Virus record (IMG/VR): IMGVR_UViG_3300005337_000511 | Coordinates: 1-41,891 of that record | Direction: 5' to 3' (one strand) | Length of the DNA: 41,891 nucleotides | DNA from: a virus | Shown: positions 36,472 to 41,891 of the stretch, piece after piece | Layout of the letters: the number at the start of each line of letters is the position of its first letter | Numbering within the stretch: the first letter of the stretch is position 1 | Program-made: the position numbers and the translations under genes | The notes under the pieces: generated by a model | What the model was told of the DNA's origin: nothing | Database searches by the model: none | Seen by the model: the letters and a program-made list of their open reading frames with translations, nothing else

Positions 36472-37953
36472 TCACGTGGGGTTCGCCTCGATCCCCACGC
36501 CCCCGCCTTTCTGCCCTTCAGCCAGAAGCTGCGCCGCCGCTTCCGCCCCGCGCTGTACCACCGGGTCGCCGTTCCCGCGCACCTTCACCAGCATCCCGTT
36601 CCAGCCGAACTCGACCTCGCCAGGCTTGGGCTTCTTGCCTTTGTCGGCCTCGGGCATCGGCTCTTGGCCGTGGGCCCTGCGGTACTCGCCGTTGGTGATC
36701 GCCTCGTGGTCGGCTAGGGCATCGGCGGATTCGCCCTGCACCTTGTCGTCGGTCACGTCGATCTCGACGAGCACGAACTTGAGGTGTGGGTAACCCATGT
36801 CGCGCAGGAGGGAGTCCGACAGGATGTCCTCCCAGCGGTCCTGGTCGGGGTCAAACGTCTGCTCCTTGGTCAGCTTGCGCTCGGTCTCTGCCGTCGAGTA
36901 GTTGGTGTCCTCAATGTCAGCGGTGAAGATCGGGGAGAGGCGAAAGGCGCCGTGGGTCGCCCGCCGGTTGTCCTTGCGGAACTCGATGAATCCCATGTCG
37001 CGCTCAGAGAGCGTGGCGAGGTCGATTGAGTCGGCCTCGACGCCTTCCGGCAGCTTGATCACGGCGACTCGGTGGCGCGTGCCCTTGTCCGCACTGAGCG
37101 TCTGGGCGATCTTCTGCTCGATGCTTGGGTCGAGGACGAGCTCGACCTCCTCGGAGTCCGAATCGGGAAGAGGTTGCTTGACGAAGATCACGGTCGGCGG
37201 CACGCCGCTTGAGCCGAAGAAGCTGACGTTCGACTCGGCCGCGTTCCGGTCGCCCACGTAGTCGACCGTCAAATGCGCGTCTCGCGGAAGGCCGTAGTCA
37301 CGCGACTCGCTGGTGAAGATCCGGAAAGGGATCAGCTCGTTGCGATCCCAGCGCCGGCCGCTGTCCTTCAGCGTGCCGGTCGGCTTCCCCTCGCCGTCGT
37401 ACTTGACCTTGTCTCCGAAGTCGTAGAACTCGATCCTCTCGGAGGCAGGCGCGTCCTTCGGGCCAAGTACCCAGCCTGTCTGGTCCTTGCGGCGGCGTAC
37501 TTCCTTGCCGGGAGCGTGGAAGAGCCCGTCAATCTCACCCGTGAGCTTGCTGCGTGAGACCTCGAGGTAGCCGTTGCCGACCTCCTCCTCGTCCCACTTG
37601 ACCGCGGAAAGCAGGCGGGGCAGGGACGGACGGATCAGGCGACGGTCGCGGCGCGCCAGCTTGTCGAAGAGGCGCTCGAGCTCGGCGATTTCCTCGTCGC
37701 TGGCCTCCTCCTCGAAGCCCTCTCTGGCGACGATCTTGAAGCCACGACCTACGGTATTCAGCACCATCGCCTCGATGCAGGAGCGCCTAGTGCGGGCAAT
37801 CTGCGTGAGATGCGCGAGGCCCTCGAGATCCGCCGGCGGCTTGATCGCGTGGTCAGGAGTCCAGCGGTCCACCTCGTCGGGTGGCTGCGCGCTGATGCCT
37901 TCCGGTGCCAGGTCGGCGCGCAGCCGGACCGTCTTTCTGACTGCGTCGCTCAC
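36472..37953 (-). CDS. Portal protein (PBSX/HK97-like)
   Basis: 493 residues from GTG 37953. Recognisable portal features: an N-terminal region with PPADLEGLAHLTQIARTRRS, YLEVSRSKLTGEIDGLFHAP, HLTVDYVGDRNAAESNVSFF, then GFIEFRKDNRRATHGAFRLS and a late LLRDMGYPHLKFVLVEID segment, as in PBSX-type portal proteins. The dodecamer forms the DNA gate and binds terminase. A late element ends 6 nt before the GTG; no ribosome site is seen. Confidence 0.85.
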   Translation of the reverse strand: MSDAVRKTVRLRADLAPEGISAQPPDEVDRWTPDHAIKPPADLEGLAHLTQIARTRRSCIEAMVLNTVGRGFKIVAREGFEEEASDEEIAELERLFDKLARRDRRLIRPSLPRLLSAVKWDEEEVGNGYLEVSRSKLTGEIDGLFHAPGKEVRRRKDQTGWVLGPKDAPASERIEFYDFGDKVKYDGEGKPTGTLKDSGRRWDRNELIPFRIFTSESRDYGLPRDAHLTVDYVGDRNAAESNVSFFGSSGVPPTVIFVKQPLPDSDSEEVELVLDPSIEQKIAQTLSADKGTRHRVAVIKLPEGVEADSIDLATLSERDMGFIEFRKDNRRATHGAFRLSPIFTADIEDTNYSTAETERKLTKEQTFDPDQDRWEDILSDSLLRDMGYPHLKFVLVEIDVTDDKVQGESADALADHEAITNGEYRRAHGQEPMPEADKGKKPKPGEVEFGWNGMLVKVRGNGDPVVQRGAEAAAQLLAEGQKGGGVGIEANPT

Positions 37954-37959
37954 ACCCCC

Positions 37960-37987
37960 GATGCTGGCGAGGGGTGGCGTTGACCCC
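37960..37987 (-). promoter_or_regulatory. Late element 10 (upstream of portal)
   Basis: GGGGTCAACGC (37987-37977), 10-nt spacer, CAGCATC (37966-37960), then 6 nt to GTG 37953. The TAG stop of the preceding 50-residue gene overlaps it. Confidence 0.8.
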
Positions 37988-38139
37988 TACTCGTCGGGCG
38001 GGAAGTCAGGAACCGCCGGGTGCAGCAGCGCCCACGGGCCGTCCGGGTCGTAAATGTTGTCAGTCGGCTCAGGAACCGGAGTACCGACCGGCGCAACCCA
38101 CATGGTCATTGGACCGCGAATCAACCCGTCCTCATCCAC
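37987..38139 (-). CDS. 50-residue protein resembling a tail-tube N-terminus
   Basis: From GTG 38139 (MDEDGLIRGPMTMWVAPVGT) to TAG at 37987. The GPMTMWVAPVGTPVPEPTDN segment and the closing GPWALLHPA look like the first ~45 residues of phage tail-tube proteins, but nothing follows. It fills the gap between the terminase and portal genes. It may be a truncated remnant or a small independent protein; I favour a real short gene, as its stop forms part of the late element. Confidence 0.5.
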   Translation of the reverse strand: MDEDGLIRGPMTMWVAPVGTPVPEPTDNIYDPDGPWALLHPAVPDFPPDE

Positions 38140-38148
38140 GCCTGGATT

Positions 38149-39687
38149 CTACGCCTTCAGCACGACCTTGCGCCGCTTCGCCCGGCCGCCGTGCTCCAGC
38201 GCCGTCCGCACCAGCACGTCGACCCCGTCGAGCTTGTCATCGTGGGGGATCGAGGGGAAGTCGCGCCACTGCTCTGACAGGCTGAGCTCCTGGTGGCGGT
38301 CCTCCTCTGCCGAGGTGAGCCCCACCCATGCCGTCTCCCGCACACGCAGGTAGCCGTTGCGGGCGTACGGGCCGAGGGCCTCGAGCCGCTCCTCCTTCGA
38401 GCCAGGGATCGAGACCTCGACCAGCTTGGCGCCGATGTCCTTGCGGGCGATGCTGAGGGCACCTCGGAAGTAGCGATCGAGCGCGACCTTGGCGCCCCCG
38501 ACAACCCGCACCCCTGCGCCGATCCGGGCGAAGCGATCATGGTAAGCCTCGACCAGCTCGACTTGGTCAGTCGTCGTTCCGCGCATGTCGTGGGAGACGA
38601 TCAGGTCCAGGTACTCGCCGTGCAGCGCGCCGACGCTGACGTTGAAGAAGTCGTCGTCGTCGCCCTCTCCGCCTGGTGCAGGGTCCACCGCCATGACGAA
38701 GGCCACTTCGTTCATCGGCGTCTGCTCGGCCGAAATCAGCTCCACCCACTCGACCTTCAACCGCTCGCCCTGCTCGGCCCGTGAGTCGAGCAGGAAGATG
38801 CGCCGGTAGCGGTTGGGCTTCTCTTGCCGCTGTTCTTCGAGGCGGCGTCTCGGCCACTTCTCGGGCAGGCTCTCTACCGCGTCTGGGTCCGTGGGATCGT
38901 CGGGCGCGGTGGACAGGTCGCCCGGCACATGTAGGGCTGGCCGCTTCAGCACTTCGTAGAAGGGCCGCTGGGCCAGCGAAGAGAGCATGTCGCGGGGGTG
39001 GTTGTAGTTGCCGGCGATGAGTGCCTGCCCGTGGTCGAGGACGCGCATCGTGAACTGCGTGTCCCAGAGGCGCAGTGACTTCTCCTGCATCGTCGGACTG
39101 GCTGCCGTGCGCGGGGTGGTCACGTCGTCTGCGATCAGGTAGGTGAGCCGCGAGCCTTGCGGGTCGATCGAGTCGAGGCCTTTGGCCTGCCAGGTGGGGT
39201 CCTTTTCGGTGCCGAGACGCTGCACCGTGATTTCAGAGTCAGTCCACTTCTCCTCGTCCTCGGAGGGGCGCACCAGCGGGCGCCCGCCCTCGTCACGGAA
39301 GTCGCTCGCCAGCCTTTCGTTGTGCTCGATGTGCCAGGAGACGACCGATAGGTTCTTCTCGGCCAGGCCGGTGCCCTCGGAGAGCAGCATCCCAGTGATC
39401 GGCCTGCCGAACGTCGCGTGCTCGAAGGTGCGCCAGAGCGGGTACAGGTGGCTGATCGTCGTCGTCTTCAGCCACTCGGGCGGCGTCATGATCACGCCGC
39501 GCTTGGCCTGCATCGCGAAGGCCAGCATTTCGTGGCAAACGTGAGGGAGTGGCCCGGCCTCGCGCCAGGTCGCGTCGTAGGGCCGCAGGTAGTACTCCCC
39601 GAAGAAGACCGGGTTGGCGAGTGCCATTGTCACCCGTTCCTTGCGAGCCTGGTTCGGGTGGACGCCGGGGGTGGCGGTCCTGCTCAC
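38149..39687 (-). CDS. terL: Terminase large subunit
   Basis: 512 residues from GTG 39687. The ATPase part has a divergent Walker A (MTPPEWLKTTTISHLYPLW) and Walker B (LTYLIADDVTT). A probable coupling motif (IAGNYNHP) follows. The nuclease part begins AFVMAVDPAPGGEGDDDD, with the first catalytic Asp, and ends in IPHDDKLDGVDVLVR, with the late Asp pair. It packages DNA through the portal. The non-standard Walker A lacks the usual GxxxxGK, as in some terminases. Confidence 0.88.
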   Translation of the reverse strand: MSRTATPGVHPNQARKERVTMALANPVFFGEYYLRPYDATWREAGPLPHVCHEMLAFAMQAKRGVIMTPPEWLKTTTISHLYPLWRTFEHATFGRPITGMLLSEGTGLAEKNLSVVSWHIEHNERLASDFRDEGGRPLVRPSEDEEKWTDSEITVQRLGTEKDPTWQAKGLDSIDPQGSRLTYLIADDVTTPRTAASPTMQEKSLRLWDTQFTMRVLDHGQALIAGNYNHPRDMLSSLAQRPFYEVLKRPALHVPGDLSTAPDDPTDPDAVESLPEKWPRRRLEEQRQEKPNRYRRIFLLDSRAEQGERLKVEWVELISAEQTPMNEVAFVMAVDPAPGGEGDDDDFFNVSVGALHGEYLDLIVSHDMRGTTTDQVELVEAYHDRFARIGAGVRVVGGAKVALDRYFRGALSIARKDIGAKLVEVSIPGSKEERLEALGPYARNGYLRVRETAWVGLTSAEEDRHQELSLSEQWRDFPSIPHDDKLDGVDVLVRTALEHGGRAKRRKVVLKA

Positions 39688-39691
39688 ACGC

Positions 39692-40285
39692 TCAGTTCTC
39701 CAATGGCGTCGGGATCAGGGCGCCGCCGATGGCGATTGGCACCTTGCCCGTGGGGAAGGATGCAAGGAACGCCTCGCGGGCGTCCTTGACCTCGTCCTGG
39801 GAGACGTCCAGCTCGATCTTGCCGCCGCCGGGTCCGCTGACCTCGGTCGTTTGCTTGGGCCGGCCGAAGACGCGATCGCGCAGCTTCTCGGCCGCGGCCA
39901 TCTGTGCGCCAAGGTCGTCGTGATCCGTCATCTTGATCACGCCCTCCTTTGACTCGCCGTAGAGCTTGGCCCCGCCGTCTGCTCGCTCAGCCAGGTACAG
40001 GTTGCCGCTCTCCTCGTCGATCGCCACGTCGAAGCCGAGGATGGCCCAGTAGGGGCGCATCCAGGCGATGGCGTATTCCTCCATCAGCCGGCGCTCGACC
40101 TCCATCGGCTTCAGCTTGCGGGGCGCGCCGCTCCCAGGCTGAGGCCCGCCGAAACCTAGGGAATCCCTGACGTTCCTCGGCGCGTGCGACAGGCAGACCA
40201 TGTGCCCAGCCATCGCCATGTTGCGGCACTGCGCACCCTTCTTCGTCTTCGCAGAGCAGCGCCGTTTTGTCTTCTCCTTCGCCAC
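39692..40285 (-). CDS. Terminase small subunit-like protein with zinc knuckle
   Basis: 197 residues from GTG 40285. The basic N-terminus carries RRCSAKTKKGAQCRNMAMAG and HMVCLSH, a Cys/His knuckle found in a group of small terminase or DNA-binding proteins. A helical middle (EVERRLMEEYAIAWMRPYWA) and the GRPKQTTEVSGPGGGKIELD tail are typical of small terminase subunits. It lies immediately upstream of terL. It should recognise the packaging site. Confidence 0.65.
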   Translation of the reverse strand: MAKEKTKRRCSAKTKKGAQCRNMAMAGHMVCLSHAPRNVRDSLGFGGPQPGSGAPRKLKPMEVERRLMEEYAIAWMRPYWAILGFDVAIDEESGNLYLAERADGGAKLYGESKEGVIKMTDHDDLGAQMAAAEKLRDRVFGRPKQTTEVSGPGGGKIELDVSQDEVKDAREAFLASFPTGKVPIAIGGALIPTPLEN

Positions 40286-40290
40286 ACCCT

Positions 40291-40319
40291 GAGGCTAGGG
40301 CTGGCCGTGCGTTGACCCC
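40291..40319 (-). promoter_or_regulatory. Late element 11 (upstream of small terminase)
   Basis: GGGGTCAACGC (40319-40309), 11-nt spacer (the only one not 10), TAGCCTC (40297-40291), then 5 nt to GTG 40285. The TAG of the zinc-finger gene overlaps it. It is the first of the series in the direction of transcription. Confidence 0.78.
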
Positions 40320-40528
40320 TATTGGGCCTGCGCGGATTGTCTCAGCTTGTCCCGAGCTTCGAAGGCCCGGATGCCTTTGCGTTCGAGCCGGCGCAGGAAC
40401 GAGGTGCAGCGCTTGCAGTAGTGGCTGACGCGGGTGTGCTTCGTGTGGGGCGCGTAGAAGTCAGAGCGGCACTTCGTCTTCCCGCAGCCGGGGCATTCGA
40501 ACTGGTCGTGGGCGACTTCCCTAGCCAC
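40319..40528 (-). CDS. Small zinc-finger protein A, 69 aa
   Basis: From GTG 40528: FECPGCGKTKCRSDFY, then KHTRVSHYCKRCTSFL gives two Cys pairs for one zinc finger, followed by a basic helix. It is a clear paralogue of the next gene upstream (shared CPxCxK, FY, KHT, SHYCKxC). This type of finger is common in small phage proteins next to HNH or terminase genes. Confidence 0.7.
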   Translation of the reverse strand: MAREVAHDQFECPGCGKTKCRSDFYAPHTKHTRVSHYCKRCTSFLRRLERKGIRAFEARDKLRQSAQAQ

Positions 40529-40727
40529 GGCTGGCGCGCTTCGATTCCCGCTCGGCCCGAAGCCGTGCCGTCCGTTTGCGATGGCGCGGCGTTTGATCCG
40601 CCCGGTGGCAGTCTTTGCAGTAGTGGCTCATCCCCGTGTGCTTGGCCGGGTTGTCGTAGAAGCTCGTTGCCCGCTTCACCTTCTTGCATCGCGGGCAGCG
40701 ATAGCCGCCCTTCACGCGCGCCGCCAT
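40521..40727 (-). CDS. Small zinc-finger protein B, 68 aa (paralogue of A)
   Basis: MAARVKGGYRCPRCKKVKRA, then SFYDNPAKHTGMSHYCKDCH, then an Arg/Lys-rich tail (RHRKRTARLRAERESKRASR) that likely contacts nucleic acid. The stop overlaps the start of protein A by 8 nt, so the pair arose by tandem duplication and is translated together. It could be involved in packaging-site recognition or late regulation; not shown by the sequence. Confidence 0.7.
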   Translation of the reverse strand: MAARVKGGYRCPRCKKVKRATSFYDNPAKHTGMSHYCKDCHRADQTPRHRKRTARLRAERESKRASRG

Positions 40728-41341
40728 CAGCCTTCGATCTCCTTGATCACGTCATCCACAGTCATCTGGGAGCCCCCCCCGATCGCGGGAACCCGGGCGG
40801 TTTCCAGTGACTCATCGCCCCACGTATCCCAGCCGAGCCGGTCCCTGCGGGCGAATAGCTCGAGGTAGGGACCGGGTGACCACTGTTCAACGTGGTCGAG
40901 GAAGGCGTCGGGCTTGGCGGAGTGGATCTTGCCGCCGCCTTTCGGGTAGTAGGGCTGGCGCCAGAAGTGGACGCCCATCGGGCGCCCTGCCGTCCACTCG
41001 GGGCGTCCGCGGCGGGCGACCAGGATCGGTTCGTGATCGTTGGCGAGCGCCGGCGTACCCAGGCCGGTGGAACGGAGCCCCCAGATCACCTCACCGCACG
41101 GCTCGAAGCCCCAAGCTCGGGCGAGCGCGGCAGCGACGCCGTCTCGGAAGTTCCGCCGCGTCGACCAGATGAAGAGAGCGCAGTCGTCGGCTGCCCAGTC
41201 GGCCACCGGCACTGCTTCGATCTGCTCGATCGACATGAACCCGTACGGCGCCTCGGTACGGCCCTGCCGACGCCCGGCGGGTCGGATCTTCGCGTCGAGT
41301 TCCCACGGTGGGTCGGCGACGAGCGTGCGGTAGATGCCCAT
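40727..41341 (-). CDS. Second MT-A70-family adenine N6 methyltransferase
   Basis: 204 residues from ATG 41341 (MGIYRTLVADPPWELDAKIR). The catalytic DPPW lies at residues 10-13. Further on come ALFIWSTRRNF, FEPCGEVIWG, IHSAKPDAFLDHVEQWSPGP and GWDTWGDES, paralleling the enzyme at 5229-5822 while the centre differs, so its target site probably differs too. The frame extension to 41521 is rejected in favour of the ATG overlapping the upstream stop. Confidence 0.88.
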   Translation of the reverse strand: MGIYRTLVADPPWELDAKIRPAGRRQGRTEAPYGFMSIEQIEAVPVADWAADDCALFIWSTRRNFRDGVAAALARAWGFEPCGEVIWGLRSTGLGTPALANDHEPILVARRGRPEWTAGRPMGVHFWRQPYYPKGGGKIHSAKPDAFLDHVEQWSPGPYLELFARRDRLGWDTWGDESLETARVPAIGGGSQMTVDDVIKEIEG

Positions 41342-41586
41342 CAGCGCTTTTGGTCCCTGCACTGCTTCTGTTCCCGACGGGTGACATCGGCGTCGCGAGA
41401 GAGCAACTCGAGCAGTTTGTCGAGGTTCGCGAGTTCGCCGAGCGCCCGGGTCGGGTGGCCGGTGCGCAACAGCTTGCGGGCCTCGGCCGAGTGTCGGCGG
41501 AGTCGACGCATGCAGTTGCAAAGGCGCGGATCGCCCACCTCACCGCATCGAGGGCAACGGTGGTCTGTACGGGGCTGGGCCTTCAT
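41341..41586 (-). CDS. Small Cys-rich protein, 81 aa
   Basis: Start at ATG 41586 (MKAQPRTDHRCPRCGEVGDP), overlapping the previous stop as ATGA. CPRC and CNC, about 10 residues apart, form a zinc knuckle, followed by a basic helical region (RRLRRHSAEARKLLRTGHPT). Its stop overlaps the methyltransferase start. Function unknown. Confidence 0.65.
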   Translation of the reverse strand: MKAQPRTDHRCPRCGEVGDPRLCNCMRRLRRHSAEARKLLRTGHPTRALGELANLDKLLELLSRDADVTRREQKQCRDQKR

Positions 41587-41891
41587 GCCGCCAGAGCCTC
41601 TCGCCACTGCTCCCAGGTCTCGGGGTGCCGAGCCTTGATCTGGAAGCAGAGCTCGGCGACCTGACGCTGGGTGAGCGAACCGACCCGCTTGCCCCACTTG
41701 ACGCCGGCGAGGATGAGGATGCGAGCGACCGCGGCCTCGTCCAACCCGTCCGTCCAGCAGAGCACGTCGCCGGCTTGGGCTGACTGCAGCTCGGGCTCGG
41801 GATTGCGCAGCACGCCGAGGACGTGGCGGGCGCCGGTTTCGAGTTCGGCGCGGACTTCGCCGCGGCGGTTGAGGAGCTCGGCCGCGGTCAC
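41583..41891 (-). CDS. Unknown protein, C-terminal part, enters at the right edge
   Basis: The frame is open from 41891 to the stop at 41583 (102 residues, beginning VTAAELLNRRGEVRAELETG). A GTG happens to be the first codon, but if the ends are joined this Val continues the frame of the gene at 1-186. Helical sequence with an AVARILILAGVKWGKRVGSL and a LTQRQVAELCFQIKARHPET segment; the latter two look like a small DNA-binding or replication-accessory domain, without certainty. Confidence 0.65.
   Translation of the reverse strand: MTAAELLNRRGEVRAELETGARHVLGVLRNPEPELQSAQAGDVLCWTDGLDEAAVARILILAGVKWGKRVGSLTQRQVAELCFQIKARHPETWEQWREALAA

Noticed and set aside
36848-36858. Plus-strand GGGGTCAAACG inside the portal gene
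   Set aside because: One mismatch to the 11-mer, wrong strand, second-box-like CAGCTTG at the wrong distance, and ordinary codons of the portal protein.
16049-40319. Late elements as insertion-sequence ends or homing sites
   Set aside because: No transposase, no target duplications and no long flanking similarity; only the two short boxes are conserved.
1-41891. CRISPR array, rRNA or tRNA genes
   Set aside because: No regularly spaced direct repeats of 20-40 bp and no stretches with rRNA or tRNA features were seen on either strand.

Overview
The window reads as one complete genome of a tailed phage (siphovirus, HK97-type capsid) with an actinobacterial character. DNA is GC-rich, start codons are often GTG or TTG, and genes are packed with ATGA/GTGA/TGATG overlaps. 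A Gram-positive/actinobacterial type SOS box and several putative leaderless transcripts are present. Some proteins (a winged-helix regulator, a membrane zinc-ribbon protein) recall Thermoleophilia/Solirubrobacterales proteins; that host guess is from memory and is weak. A gene leaving the left edge (1-186, minus strand) continues in frame into the gene entering at the right edge (41583-41891), so the sequence is probably a circular or circularly permuted 41.9 kb genome.

Almost everything is transcribed leftward (minus strand). From a control region at 12.4-14.7 kb the early genes run left: small unknown proteins, a RecT-like annealing protein, a RecB/Cas4-like nuclease and a coiled-coil partner (8.6-11.3 kb), a DUF1376-like replication protein, an mIHF-like DNA-binding protein, an HNH protein, an MT-A70 adenine methyltransferase and a C5-cytosine methyltransferase (3.8-7.6 kb), then many small Cys-rich proteins (0-3.8 kb). 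Across the joined ends the order continues with a second MT-A70 enzyme, two paralogous zinc-finger proteins, terminase small and large subunits, portal, MuF-like protein, XkdF-like protease with in-frame scaffold, major capsid protein, capsid/beta-helix accessory proteins, head-tail connectors, major tail protein, frameshifted tail chaperone, tape measure, distal tail proteins, a collagen-like fibre, small membrane proteins, an M15-like peptidase, a phage-type lysozyme and a holin, ending at terminators near 14.7 kb.

The control region holds two divergent XRE-type genes with a repeated operator (12.41-12.45 kb), a winged-helix regulator with two abutting 19-bp palindromes upstream (13.69-13.73 kb), and a plus-strand gene behind a consensus LexA box (14.26 kb). 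This looks like a lysogeny/induction switch, yet I recognise no integrase or partition gene. Two probable cargo genes (morons) interrupt the tail module: a secreted metzincin-type protease on the plus strand and a membrane zinc-ribbon protein on the minus strand.

The most striking hidden signal is a bipartite element in the late region only: exact GGGGTCAACGC, a spacer of 10 nt (11 in one case), then a box close to YAGCNTC. There are 11 copies, all on the minus strand, nearly all just upstream of key late genes (TerS, portal, protease, scaffold, connector, major tail protein, tape measure, tail protein, M15-like peptidase). In six copies the second box ends 5-6 nt before an ATG/GTG. The simplest reading is a dispersed family of late promoters giving leaderless or near-leaderless mRNAs, recognised by an unknown factor.
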